Source: Rhodopirellula baltica
Lineage (GTDB): Bacteria > Planctomycetota > Planctomycetia > Pirellulales > Pirellulaceae
Length of the DNA stretch: 64,000 nucleotides
Direction: 5' to 3'
Assembly: GCA_002901265.1 (NCBI GenBank)
Contig: PPHI01000039.1
Coordinates: forward strand, 1-64,000
The notes beneath the pieces are model-generated. The model worked only from the letters and a program-made list of their open reading frames with translations, searched no databases and had not been told where the DNA came from. Position numbers and translations under genes: made by a program. Of the stretch, positions 1-8,817 are shown piece after piece. Every line of letters begins with the position of its first letter. Position 1 is the first letter of the stretch.

Positions 1-60
1 GGTGAAATTGACCTTCGGCCAATCGTTGGCTTTGCATTGATGTTCCTGCGGCGTTGCCGC

Positions 61-554
61 AGGCTACGATGATTGAGGCCTTCGGCCAAAGTTGAGCGGA
101 CCGACGGTGGCCCCGAAATCGCTTGCCATGATTTTGGGGCAACTTGGAATCGATGATTCGGTGTAGCGTGACGTAGTTTGGGCCTGGCCCAAGTACTTCG
201 ACATGGCCTCGTGCATTGGTCGTTCGAACTCGATGCTAGAGCACACAAGGCAACAGGTCGCCAGTTTTCATCGCCGCCAATCGACCGCAACGGCATGCGT
301 CGACAAGCAGGCTACGATGATTGAGCCTTCGGCCAAAGGTGAGTGGACCAACGATGGTCCCGAAATCGTTTGCCAGGATTCTGGGGTAACTTGGAATCGA
401 TGATTCGGTGTGGCGTGACGTAGTTTGGGCCTGGCCCAAGTTCTTCGACAAGACCTCGTGCTCCGGTCGTTCGAACTCGATGCTAGAGCACACAAGGCAA
501 CAGGTCGCCAGTTTTCATCACCGCCAAACGATCGCAACGGCATACTTCGACAAG
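61..554. repeat. Two tandem copies of a ~247-bp direct repeat
   Basis: Copy 1 runs about 61-307 and copy 2 about 309-554. Both begin with AGGCTACGATGATTGAG, share CTTGGAATCGATGATTCGGT and a TTGGGC-CTG-GCCCAA dyad, and end with CGACAAG. The copies differ by scattered substitutions and small indels, so the duplication is not recent. Just upstream (45-63) is a perfect 8-bp hairpin, CCTGCGGC-GTT-GCCGCAGG. The short ORFs inside the repeats exist on both strands and look like no family I know, so I treat the segment as non-coding or as debris of a mobile element. It lies in the same patch as toxin-antitoxin and IS66 remnants. Confidence 0.75.
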
Positions 555-632
555 TGCGGCTCTGAATTGGCTTGCCATTGGCAGCGCATCCCAAGGCACC
601 AAACCCGGGTGGATCGCTGGGCAATCGGGATC

Positions 633-953
633 GTGGTACACCAACCGACTTTCGGGGCATCTTTTGCAAAGGACTTTGAAATAAATATCGAGATAACCGG
701 CGAAACCGAGACGCTGATCCAAGCAGTTCTCGCGGAACGTGCCAGCTGCGGTGATGCCAACGACTCTATCCGGATGCTCATTCGAGAAGACCAACTCACC
801 AGAGCCTCTTTGCCGGCAGCACTGCAAGACCAAGCCGCTGCCCTGGAGAGCCTCGCAGTCGAAGGCCTCGAAAGCGGAGATTCGATCGCCATGGATTCAA
901 AGTTCTGGGAAGAACGGCGCCGGCTGGTAAACGATGGTGGCCCCGCTGAATGA
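633..953 (+). pseudogene. ParD-like antitoxin, probably decayed
   Basis: The C-terminal ~90 residues look like a ParD/CC2985-family antitoxin: a short strand-like start (INIEITGE), a helical part ending in SIRMLIREDQ, and the typical tail with GLESGDS and FWEERRR. ParD antitoxins bind DNA by a ribbon-helix-helix and neutralise a ParE toxin with the C-terminus. No good ATG lies at the family's usual start. The best in-frame start is GTG at 633 (about 106 aa); otherwise the frame runs back into the upstream tandem repeat, which suggests the 5' end was replaced. The ParE-like remnant follows in the same frame. The family call rests on the C-terminal motif only. Confidence 0.5.
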
Positions 954-965
954 AGCGACAACTGC

Positions 966-1172
966 GCATTCAGCCTGCTCACCGAAATGCCGTTCATCGG
1001 TGTCGCCTGCGACGGATTCTTCAACTCGCCAAAAACGCAATGGCTTCGAATATGGCGACTCAAACGATTACCCAATCATCAGATTCTCTCTCGCGTCTCC
1101 GATGAAACCGTCCTCGTAGTACGAATCATCCACGCCGCACAAGACAAGAGCAATCTGACCGAGTCGAATGAG
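966..1172 (+). pseudogene. ParE-like toxin fragment (C-terminal half)
   Basis: Reading on in the same frame after the antitoxin stop at 951-953 gives AFSLLTEMPFIGVACD, then WLRIWRLKRLPNH, then VLVVRIIHAAQD. This matches the order of the C-terminal half of ParE/RelE-type toxins (the LLxEMPxIGV helix, the RxWPVxxF strand, the final VxVxRVLHxARD strand). The N-terminal ~40 residues of a ParE are absent, because there is no room between the ParD-like stop and this segment, so the toxin cannot be functional. The open frame continues to 1268 but no longer resembles the family. With the gene before it, this is a dead parDE module. Confidence 0.55.
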
Positions 1173-1204
1173 ACGCACCGTTGTAAACACCGAAGAAGGA
1201 TGCT

Positions 1205-1400
1205 TGAAACTCGTGTCGGTCTTGATGAGCAGTCCTTGCCGCGATCGGCAGTTCATTCGACGTCGTAGAGTATCCGAATCAGCGATTCTAGTTTCGCAAC
1301 TTGAATCGGGAACGCGGTCCGGCATTCGTCAATCTTGCGACGCGCATGCGCCCCACAGGCTGCGAACGTGATTCGCGAGTCATTACGGAGATCGATGATA
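1205..1400 (-). pseudogene. IS66-type transposase fragment
   Basis: On the minus strand the frame ending at 1253 contains RITFAACGAHARRKIDEC, followed about 15 residues later by LIRILYDVE, then a TGA, then DRGKD in the same frame. IS66 transposases have GCWAHARRKF followed by IRxLYDIExRxK in this order and spacing. Only this short piece of the catalytic region remains, with an in-frame stop, so it is a relic. It lies between the ParE fragment and the first tRNA-Asp gene. The identification rests on about 50 residues. Confidence 0.5.
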
Positions 1401-1536
1401 AGTTCACTTCGCCGATCACGCCAACTCGGGAAGACCGAAACGGTTTGCCGAAAAACAGCTGCCCCTCGGCGCCCCGCGCGACGATCGACTCGACGCCGAT
1501 ACGATCGCTGAGCTGTGGAGCGAATGCCCCGAAACG

Positions 1537-1563
1537 AAAAAAGCCCCGATCGAAATCGGAGCT
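1537..1563 (-). terminator. Rho-independent terminator of tRNA-Asp copy downstream
   Basis: Read on the minus strand: AGCTCCGAT-TTCG-ATCGGGGCT followed by a run of T. The 9-bp stem has one G-T pair and starts 6 bases after the tRNA 3' end. Confidence 0.85.
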
Positions 1564-1568
1564 TTGAG

Positions 1569-1642
1569 CGACGCGGACGGGACTCGAACCCGCAACCTCC
1601 GGATCGACAGTCCGGGGCTCTAACCAATTGAGCTACCGCGCC
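1569..1642 (-). tRNA. tRNA-Asp (GTC), copy 2 in transcription order
   Basis: A 74-nt cloverleaf on the minus strand. The acceptor stem is GGCGCGG/CCGCGTC with one G-T pair, the D-arm is AGCTCAATTGGTTAGAGC, the anticodon stem-loop is CCGGA-CTGTCGA-TCCGG with anticodon GTC, and the T-loop is GGTTCGAGTCC-like. The discriminator base is G. CCA is not encoded. It is identical to the copy at 1791-1864. Confidence 0.97.
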
Positions 1643-1751
1643 TTCGGTTCAAGAACAATGACGTTCTCAACCTGGGGTTTGATTTGTGGTGCAAGCGAAA
1701 AACGCGAGCGTCTTTTCAGCTTTCCCTGCACTGGACGATGCCGTGCGCAAG

Positions 1752-1781
1752 AAAAAAGCCCCTGAGTGTTTTGGGGGCTTT
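1752..1781 (-). terminator. Rho-independent terminator between the two tRNA-Asp genes
   Basis: Read on the minus strand: AAAGCCCC, an 11-base loop, GGGGCTTT and then more T. It starts about 10 bases after the first-transcribed tRNA, so each tRNA copy carries its own terminator. Confidence 0.8.
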
Positions 1782-1790
1782 AACAGCCAG

Positions 1791-1864
1791 CGACGCGGAC
1801 GGGACTCGAACCCGCAACCTCCGGATCGACAGTCCGGGGCTCTAACCAATTGAGCTACCGCGCC
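1791..1864 (-). tRNA. tRNA-Asp (GTC), copy 1 in transcription order
   Basis: The 74-nt sequence and cloverleaf are identical to those of the copy at 1569-1642, with anticodon GTC and no encoded CCA. The flanks differ between the two copies, so only the mature tRNA is duplicated. A clear promoter lies about 50 bases upstream. Confidence 0.97.
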
Positions 1865-1912
1865 GAAGTTTGAGAGGTGAACAACTGCCACTCTCAACTT
1901 CGTAGGTGCGGG

Positions 1913-1940
1913 ATTATATCGCTGAGGAATACCGCTGCAA
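1913..1940 (-). promoter_or_regulatory. Sigma-70-type promoter of the tRNA-Asp genes
   Basis: On the minus strand, TTGCAG (1940-1935), a 16-base spacer and a perfect TATAAT (1918-1913). It points at the tRNA-Asp gene starting at 1864. Confidence 0.65.
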
Positions 1941-2412
1941 GACCAAGCTTCGGCGTATTGTAAATGTTTCTTGAATGTTCCCTGTCCGTTTTTTTTCGCT
2001 GTACACCATTCACTGAAAACGCAGTTGGCGACGAAGTCGGGAAACCCCGAGAAAGACCGCCTTTTCAGAGCAGCGCCGCTAAGCACAACCTAAAGTTGCT
2101 CGCTTAGAAATCTTTTTGGGGCAACCAATTTGAACCCTCTAACTTCGCCATCCACACATGTCTGGTCTCCCTCTGCTGGTTGCATCGGTTAGCTCACTCT
2201 TCCGTGACTTCAGCAACGAATTAAGCTCGTACATCAGTCAAATGAACACGACGCACTGGGGGATTGTCGCGGGTTGTGCCGTCGCCTTCGGTTTTTTGTG
2301 CTTGAAAGGCACGAATGTGAACCGATAAGACGTTAGAGAACGTAGTACAACTAATCCCCGACAAAGCTCGGTTTGTAACTTCCCGATGGCCGCACCATGA
2401 CAAGGTGAGACG
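1941..2412. other. Intergenic stretch, no gene seen
   Basis: No convincing reading frame, RNA gene or strong repeat. The only useful signal is at its right end, where AAGGTGAG sits just before the ATG at 2413 as a good ribosome binding site. Confidence 0.5.
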
Positions 2413-2739
2413 ATGCCCCTGTTCGAAATCGAAACGAGTTCACACATCATCATCACCTGGGCGGAACACGAACAGGCCGCCCGCGATGTCGTTTTCGATG
2501 CCTACCCCAACGACGAAGTCATTCGATTGACGAAGCGTCCACGTGATACCTGGGTGATCAGCAAAGGCGCTTTGGGATTGACGAACACGACACTGGATCC
2601 GTGCTTGGTCGCTCGCGAATGCCTCAATCGCTCCGCAGGCGACAAAGTCAACGCGATCCGGTTGTACCGAATGGAAACGGGTAGCGACTTGGAACAGGCC
2701 CGAAAGGTGATCGAGTCCAACATGGTGATGGGCTGGTAG
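2413..2739 (+). CDS. Small protein with a bL12 C-terminal-like segment
   Basis: A 108-aa cytosolic protein with an AAGGTGAG ribosome binding site before its ATG. Residues ~80-104 (NAIRLYRMETGSDLEQARKV) follow the pattern of the ribosomal bL12 C-terminal domain, where VIKxxRExTGxGLKEAKxLVE forms the helices that contact translation factors. The N-terminal 75 residues are unfamiliar, so it is not ribosomal L12 itself. Such add-on bL12-CTD-like modules occur in bacterial proteins of unknown role. The stop is one base from the stop of the convergent kinase gene. I see no further clue to function. Confidence 0.75.
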   Translation: MPLFEIETSSHIIITWAEHEQAARDVVFDAYPNDEVIRLTKRPRDTWVISKGALGLTNTTLDPCLVARECLNRSAGDKVNAIRLYRMETGSDLEQARKVIESNMVMGW

Positions 2740-2740
2740 T

Positions 2741-3673
2741 TCATTCTGTTTTGCCGGAAGGCTGGTAAGACAGGCCACCGACACCAGCCGCGTTTTTTCC
2801 GGACACCTCCGCCGCTAGCTGCGCACAACTGGCCCAATCCTGACCCTGGCACATCCCGGCTAGAAATGCGCCGTGAAAGGTGTCGCCACAGCCAGTCGTA
2901 TCCAAAGCCTCGTCGCTCCCGATTGCGGGTTGATCGAAGCTTTTTCCCGCACTCGATACAAAGTGGCTTCCGCGTGCACCGTCCGTCACGCCTACGACTT
3001 CGCAGCGTAGATCTTCGGCCATGAAAGCTGTCAGTGCCGCCAAATTTTGCCTGACCGCGGCGCGCTTGGTGACGGCCTCGAAATGTGATTCGGCAAACTG
3101 CCGCGCAACAATCACGACGTCCGACGCTCGCATCAGCGGCACGACTTCATCGCGATAGCGATAGGCACCACCATCGAACGAGACAAGCGTGCGGTTCGCT
3201 TTTGCGACCTCAACCGCGGCATGGCAGATCTCTGGATGTCGTCCATTGAGATGAAGCACTCGGGCCTTTGCGACCGCTTCAAAAATTGCTTCCTGCCATT
3301 TGATTTTGTCACAAGCGGTACCGGGCACAAACACAATCGTGCGTTCGGCGGTTCTCGAGTCGGACCAGATTGACGCAACCGAAGTGGTTCCACCGGGCAA
3401 AACTTGCATCAAATCCGTGTTCACTGCTTCGACATTGAGGCGGCTCATGATCGCTTTTCCTGAGGAATCGTCGCCAACGCAATCGACCATTCCGGCCCGA
3501 CAGCCCAGACGCGATGCCATCGCGATCGCCACCGTCACGCCACCCCCAATCCCTTCGACCAACCGCTCTGCACGGACGACTTCACCCGGCGCAGGCAGGC
3601 TTGGCACCAGACAAATACTGTCCCATACGGACACTCCAATTCCAATCAGATCCAAAGTTTCGCACTCCAACAT
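2741..3673 (-). CDS. PfkB-family (ribokinase-like) sugar kinase
   Basis: A cytosolic carbohydrate kinase of about 310 aa. The C-terminal PfkB signature DTTGCGDTFHGAF holds the catalytic Asp and the anion hole. The N-terminal glycine motif is present as GIGGGVTVAIAMASRLG but lacks the Asn usual in GGxxxN, so the substrate pocket is unusual. The frame opens further upstream (3856), but the extra ~60 residues are not PfkB-like and run into the divergent gene, so I place the start at the ATG at 3673, where LDLIGIGVSVWD begins the fold. The substrate cannot be told from sequence; ribose, fructose-type or nucleoside substrates are all possible. Confidence 0.88.
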   Translation of the reverse strand: MLECETLDLIGIGVSVWDSICLVPSLPAPGEVVRAERLVEGIGGGVTVAIAMASRLGCRAGMVDCVGDDSSGKAIMSRLNVEAVNTDLMQVLPGGTTSVASIWSDSRTAERTIVFVPGTACDKIKWQEAIFEAVAKARVLHLNGRHPEICHAAVEVAKANRTLVSFDGGAYRYRDEVVPLMRASDVVIVARQFAESHFEAVTKRAAVRQNLAALTAFMAEDLRCEVVGVTDGARGSHFVSSAGKSFDQPAIGSDEALDTTGCGDTFHGAFLAGMCQGQDWASCAQLAAEVSGKNAAGVGGLSYQPSGKTE

Positions 3674-3766
3674 CAGCGGCGATTTTTCTATCAGCGTACA
3701 CTGAACCGCCCTTTCGATGGCACAACATGACGTTGCTGCCATCATGTTCGCTAGCCGCCCTGCCGC

Positions 3767-4876
3767 ATGCCTGATTCGATCAACCCATTCGCACCACCGC
3801 CTGAGATCGAAACGCCGCTTGAAAAGCGCTTTCAAGACGAAAGCGATCCGCTGCAAAGCGGCAGCTGGTTCAACAGCGATTGGTCACGCGATGGGCTGAA
3901 ATCCCGGATGGTGGACGATCGAAAACAGGTCTACTTCGTCTGGCTGATGGTGACCGCCTGTTTGTCGGCGGGACTTGCGGCACTCTTTCAGCCTTCGTTG
4001 TTTGTTCTGATCTTGCCAGCGGCATTTGCGCTCGCAGTCACTTGGATTGCGAACATCGGCCTTTGGGACGATCGGCGATTCTGGCGGCGATACCCTGCGT
4101 TTGCACAACCCGTCGAAGGTCGCATCACCAAACGTTCAATCTTCGTCCGCAGCCGGCACTGCGTTCTCGCCGCCCTTTTGAATCAGTCCCAGGCCAAATT
4201 TGACGATCGAAGTAACACGCTACGGTTGTTGCTACCTTTCGCAACCGAGTCGGTTCGGTTGGTTGCCAGTGACTTTACCAGGGTGCTATCCGATTCCGAA
4301 TCGCTGGACTCAGAAGTGCCTTTGGAGCTTATCCGTCAAGGGCTTCGATCCAGCGAGACAATCGACGTCACCTTTCGATTGCGCGACAATGATCTGAATG
4401 ATCGACCGCGTCAATTCAAGCGTTGGTCGGCCGTCGCGCTGATCCAGCTTGTCTGGACGCTACTGGTGTTTGGACAATTCTTTCCGCTCGCATGGCTCAA
4501 CACTGGCAACACGGCGTCTTTGATTCGCTTCCCGGCAACCTGGATCGTGGTTTATGGCATCGGCGTCTTGCTAATCTTTGCCTGCTTCTACTCGATCATG
4601 CGGGCTGACCTAGGCGAGTTTCGATGTTCCGTTGCGTCGGATTGCGTGATTCTTTCCAGGGCTGCCTACCAAAGTTGTTACGGTTATACGAACGAAGCGC
4701 TCCGACACTTTCGCTGGACAACGGCAGGTTTAGAAGTCCGGCTGCGCCAGGGTCGTCTACTGATGCTGGTTCCTCGAAACTCGTTCAAGCGATCCGATCA
4801 CGACCGACTCGCAGTTTGGTTCGATAAAGAACTTGAGCCACCCGACGAAGATTACTTCATCGGACCACTGCTGTAG
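3767..4876 (+). CDS. Four-helix membrane protein, YcxB-like halves
   Basis: A 369-aa inner-membrane protein. A Pro-rich N-terminus (MPDSINPFAPPPE) precedes two similar halves. Each half has a pair of hydrophobic helices (about 54-100 and 217-282) followed by a ~100-residue soluble part. The last part, with LEVRLRQGRLLMLVPRNSF and then a short helix, resembles the C-terminus of YcxB-like proteins (strand, strand, 'iPkxaF', helix). The same order in both halves suggests an internal duplication. It is divergently transcribed from the sugar kinase, with about 93 bases between starts. The function is unknown, and the family link is an inference from pattern. Confidence 0.75.
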   Translation: MPDSINPFAPPPEIETPLEKRFQDESDPLQSGSWFNSDWSRDGLKSRMVDDRKQVYFVWLMVTACLSAGLAALFQPSLFVLILPAAFALAVTWIANIGLWDDRRFWRRYPAFAQPVEGRITKRSIFVRSRHCVLAALLNQSQAKFDDRSNTLRLLLPFATESVRLVASDFTRVLSDSESLDSEVPLELIRQGLRSSETIDVTFRLRDNDLNDRPRQFKRWSAVALIQLVWTLLVFGQFFPLAWLNTGNTASLIRFPATWIVVYGIGVLLIFACFYSIMRADLGEFRCSVASDCVILSRAAYQSCYGYTNEALRHFRWTTAGLEVRLRQGRLLMLVPRNSFKRSDHDRLAVWFDKELEPPDEDYFIGPLL

Positions 4877-4897
4877 CGTGGCCCGTGTCGCTGTTGG

Positions 4898-6478
4898 CTA
4901 AGACGCGGTGTCCGTCCCTTGATCCACGTCCTGGTGCTCGGAGGCAGCTACTTGCCGTGGTGAACTTGGCTGTGCTTCGATCAGGTTTGTCACCGAACTC
5001 GAATTGGCGACCAAGTCATCTTTACGTGTCATCGGATGAGATTGCCGCTGGTCCGTTGCACGCCGCGATTGATCGGACTGATCGCCGACCCGACGATTCT
5101 GTGTTTGCACGTGGTCACTCCACCGTCGACGACCGTGTGACTGTGCTGGCCCCGGGGCAATCAAAAACACCGTGCCGAGCCCAAAGATCAGCCCCGCCAT
5201 CATGGCACCCATCGTTGTCGTCACTGTCCCCGGTCCGAGTGGATTCTCGGAGACCTGTGGGGGCCCAAGCTCCGCAACCAAACTGGTCGCCAAAGCAGCA
5301 GATCGATTGGCGCGAGCATCAGCAAGACGCTGGTCTGCGGCCGCAAGCTGTTCGGTACGCTGCGTCAACTCCGCATCGATTTCGGCATACGATGTTCGTG
5401 CGGTGGCAAGCATCTCAAGCTTTCGCGACAGATCGTTGACCCTGTTGTTCAGCTTGTCCAGTTCGACCTGCTGAAGTTTCAGCGACGGTTCCATCGCAGC
5501 AATCACAGAAACAGTCTCCTGCATGATCCGCTCACGGATTTCATGTTCCGTTGCGATCGCGGCCTTCCGTTTTGGATTCAACATCGTGTAGACGCCTGAC
5601 AGTTGGCTGGATTTCAACTGGGCGTCAATCAATCCGTCTTTTAATCGCAGCAGGGACGGCTGACTGGTCAGCAAATCACCGCCACTGATCAACAATCGTT
5701 GTGGGTCTTTCGAACTGGCGACCAACAGGTCATACAGCGCTTGCATTTTTTTCAAATCCAATTCGGCAACCCGCTGTTGTTCCTTGGTTGTCTCCAGAAT
5801 TCGACGCAGGTTACTGTCACCGCCGTAGGTGTCGTTCAACTTTCGAAGCTCGCCGAGATCCGCACCGAACTGAACTTCGATTTCGTGTATCTGCGATGCC
5901 ACGCGATCCAAGTTGGCTTTCGCCAGATCACGGGCATGGCTCAATTCAATGATCACGCTGTCCGCACGAACGCGCCGAACGTCGCGCAAGTGTTTGGTCA
6001 GATTGTCGAACATCGCCTGACAGAAACTGATTGCCCGCTCGGGTGACTCTGCCTTGACGGCCAAGTAAACGACCTCTGTGTTGCCAAATTCAGCACCTTG
6101 CGGGGCAAGAATGTTGACGGACTTTTTAATCGCGCCGTCAACGTCCGAGATCGTCGGCCAAGTCGCCGAATCTGCACCTTCTGGTGGTCCGATTTGCCGA
6201 AGTGCGGCGGCGACAACTTCGCGATTCTGGGCCATTTCCAAAATCGTTTCCTGTGCCGCTTTCAATTCCGTCTGACTCGCGAAACGGCCCAATCGATCGA
6301 CCGCACGCGTTGCTTCATCACGGACAACCAGTGGCTGACGCGCCGAATAGACGTCTTTCGAAAACAGAGCGTAGACACCGCCCAAAAAGCCGAACACGAT
6401 CACGGCGCCAATCCAGAGCGGTGCGAACAACACCAGGATATTGCGAATGTGTTTCCAAGGAATAGGCGGTGCAGACAT
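4898..6478 (-). CDS. Wzz/GumC-type polysaccharide chain-length protein
   Basis: A 526-aa membrane protein with the layout of polysaccharide co-polymerases: a first transmembrane helix near 15-37, a periplasmic Wzz-like domain, a long coiled coil (~190-400) and a second helix near 416-440 (MMAGLIFGLGTVFLIAPG). A hydrophilic ~85-residue tail rich in Gln, Arg and Ser follows. There is no C-terminal tyrosine kinase domain as in Wzc, so it resembles GumC or Wzz. The family sets length or export of surface polysaccharide. No other polysaccharide gene lies beside it. Its C-terminus faces the YcxB-like gene, 21 bases away. Confidence 0.85.
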   Translation of the reverse strand: MSAPPIPWKHIRNILVLFAPLWIGAVIVFGFLGGVYALFSKDVYSARQPLVVRDEATRAVDRLGRFASQTELKAAQETILEMAQNREVVAAALRQIGPPEGADSATWPTISDVDGAIKKSVNILAPQGAEFGNTEVVYLAVKAESPERAISFCQAMFDNLTKHLRDVRRVRADSVIIELSHARDLAKANLDRVASQIHEIEVQFGADLGELRKLNDTYGGDSNLRRILETTKEQQRVAELDLKKMQALYDLLVASSKDPQRLLISGGDLLTSQPSLLRLKDGLIDAQLKSSQLSGVYTMLNPKRKAAIATEHEIRERIMQETVSVIAAMEPSLKLQQVELDKLNNRVNDLSRKLEMLATARTSYAEIDAELTQRTEQLAAADQRLADARANRSAALATSLVAELGPPQVSENPLGPGTVTTTMGAMMAGLIFGLGTVFLIAPGPAQSHGRRRWSDHVQTQNRRVGDQSDQSRRATDQRQSHPMTRKDDLVANSSSVTNLIEAQPSSPRQVAASEHQDVDQGTDTAS

Positions 6479-6632
6479 GGTCAGCCGAAGATGGGTATGC
6501 GGAACATTCGCAAAACCCTAGGAGCGCAATACCTTGCAACTCGAATCACCAGACTGCACTGTGTGGCGCGATATCAGGGAACCGAAACGAATCTGTCGAT
6601 TGTTCCGGTTATCCCAACTGGCCCTCTAACCG

Positions 6633-8579
6633 TTATACCGCTTCGGGTGGGGACGGCTTTCGCAGGAAGAACCCGATCACGAGAGCGATACCATAGACAA
6701 CCAACATGCCCATCACCGCAGGAAAGGCAACCGGATCATTGATCTTGTTGTAGATCGCTGACGAAGCGGCGACCACAGCGCCAGCGACCGCGAACAACAT
6801 CAGCACGTTCCAAATCAGCATTCGTGCCCCGGTCGGCTTTTCGTCACCCAGAATACGCTTGTTGTTCATCATCAAGAAGAACGTGATGTAGGCGATCGGC
6901 AGCAACATCATGCCAAAGTTACTCGCAAAGATCGCCAACCAGAACTTGGTATCTGGGTCGGCCCAGAACTTCCACCACATCGCGCCGCTCAAACCGGCGA
7001 CCAAGCAGCCGATCACAAAGGGGGCGGTGCCATCGGGCTTGCCAAGCATCTCGCGGAACGCGAATCCGTTGATCAACATCAGAATGACGATCGTCGAAAA
7101 TCCCATGCCGAATACACCAAGCCCGAAAACCAAGTTGGCAAGCTTGGCCCCCAACAGTGGCTCTAGCGTCGATGACAATTGAAACGCGTCACGTTTGACT
7201 AGCGCCAAGGCCACTCGTTTCTCTTCGATCGAAAGCTCAGCGGCCTGGTTGAGCGCGACCACCTCAGGAAGTGAGCTGACCGCGGGGAACTCGATCACCG
7301 GCTGGATTCCGGCGACCGCATTGATTAGGTCCAGCGAAGATGGCGCCGGTTCATCCGAGACCGACTGTAATGCCTTCGTGACCTTTTCGGAATCATCAGG
7401 TGACAAGCTCGTGCCGACGGACTCATTCGCAGATTCGATCGCCGACTGCACGTCCGCCAGATCGCTGCCATTGGCGTCCGAATCGAACTCGACACGAGCG
7501 AGTAACGATCCTTCGACGCCTTTGAAATAAGGACTCGCGTGCATCGTACTCAGCTGATCGCTCGATAGCTCGGCATCGATTTTGTTGTGCATCGATGCCG
7601 CGGCGGCAATGACGACGCAGCTGGTCACCAAAACATAGGGGATCGCCATTCCGGTCGACAAATCGAACCGGGCGAGCCCACGGAACGGCTTGTCCCAGCC
7701 GCGAGCTAGCATCGAATATGGCAACAAGAACGTCATATTGATACCGACAGCGGTTGCTGCCGCAGCGATCATCACCGTCCGTTGCTGGTCAACCAATTTG
7801 CCGCTCCAGAACTCAGACGCAGCCGGCTCCAGCGAAGCGACGACAGGCCCCATCTCGCCTGCCGGCTGTGACCATTGTGATAGATCGGGAATGAACCCGG
7901 CCAAGATCGCTGCGAAATCGAGCTGTCCCTTGGCGGCAAGAATAATCACGACGCCGAAAAAACAGATCACAACCATCCCTACCAACGACTTCAGGACGAT
8001 GTCGAACGCCTTCGCCGCACGTCCCTGCTTCGTGTTCAACAGGACGACAAAACCGGCCGCGAACAACAGGATGATCGATACAACGATTTGTGTGCTTTTG
8101 TCGTTGCCAAGTCCGCCGCCGGCAACAGCGGCTAGGTTTTTGTCGAGCGCGTCGTAGCACAGACTGAATTGCGGCATACACCAAATAATGTTGGCCATTG
8201 CCGTTGCAATCACCCAGCCCCAGCCGAGCGCCGGGTTGATTTCGCTGTTGATGGCTTCAAACGGACGACGCCCCGTCGACAGGGTCACATAACTGATCGC
8301 CGACAACATGATGACGCCCATGATGATCGCCATCAGCTGCAACCACATCATGCTGGTTCCGCCGAGCACGCCCAGAAACAGTGCCCCTGCGAGTGAGCCT
8401 CCGCCGAGGGTGATCGCGGCTTGCAACCAGCCTGGTCCCGATAATTTGATAAAAGCCTTGAGCGGTCGGCCGGATGCCTGGGCATCTAACAGGATCTGGC
8501 GATTCGCTTGGACTTTGGCATCACCGGCACTGGTTCCGGCGTCGTGAGTCTCGGGAGATTGCGACGGACGATCGGACAT
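6633..8579 (-). CDS. Nramp-related transporter with altered metal motifs
   Basis: A 648-aa polytopic inner-membrane protein. The first helix (GPGWLQAAITLGGGSLAGA) and a later helix (LFGLGVFGMGFSTIVILMLI-type) match the Nramp/APC fold. Canonical Nramp transporters bind Mn or Fe with DPGN in helix 1 and MPH in helix 6. Here helix 1 has GGGS and the helix-6 position reads FLLPYS, so the standard ligands are missing. A ~120-residue soluble insert rich in Asp, Ser and Glu (~335-455) separates helices 7 and 8. It may carry Mg, another ion or a solute. There is no operon partner; the next gene upstream is a protease about 240 bases away. Confidence 0.8.
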   Translation of the reverse strand: MSDRPSQSPETHDAGTSAGDAKVQANRQILLDAQASGRPLKAFIKLSGPGWLQAAITLGGGSLAGALFLGVLGGTSMMWLQLMAIIMGVIMLSAISYVTLSTGRRPFEAINSEINPALGWGWVIATAMANIIWCMPQFSLCYDALDKNLAAVAGGGLGNDKSTQIVVSIILLFAAGFVVLLNTKQGRAAKAFDIVLKSLVGMVVICFFGVVIILAAKGQLDFAAILAGFIPDLSQWSQPAGEMGPVVASLEPAASEFWSGKLVDQQRTVMIAAAATAVGINMTFLLPYSMLARGWDKPFRGLARFDLSTGMAIPYVLVTSCVVIAAAASMHNKIDAELSSDQLSTMHASPYFKGVEGSLLARVEFDSDANGSDLADVQSAIESANESVGTSLSPDDSEKVTKALQSVSDEPAPSSLDLINAVAGIQPVIEFPAVSSLPEVVALNQAAELSIEEKRVALALVKRDAFQLSSTLEPLLGAKLANLVFGLGVFGMGFSTIVILMLINGFAFREMLGKPDGTAPFVIGCLVAGLSGAMWWKFWADPDTKFWLAIFASNFGMMLLPIAYITFFLMMNNKRILGDEKPTGARMLIWNVLMLFAVAGAVVAASSAIYNKINDPVAFPAVMGMLVVYGIALVIGFFLRKPSPPEAV

Positions 8580-8817
8580 CGAAAAGACAAACCTGGAGGG
8601 GAAGGAGAGGCGGGAGTGCAGATTCGCAGGTCGAAATATAATCGATCGCTCTGCAAATGTGTGTCAAGAAGCTGCGTCCAGAGGGGCTAGAGAACGCATG
8701 AGCGCACACACGAACCGGCCAAACCGCAAACTTGAGCGACTGTTTTAAGCGACAAGTTGAAATTGTCCCAGCGGGGGATCGAACGCGATTCCATACGAGA
8801 CCGCTTCGGCATCCGCT

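Noticed and set aside
61-554. CRISPR array
   Set aside because: There are only two long diverged copies with no spacer pattern and no cas gene in the window.
1253-2086. Open frames running through both tRNA-Asp genes on the minus strand
   Set aside because: They translate tRNA and terminator sequence. Only the short IS66-like tail of the first one has a family match.
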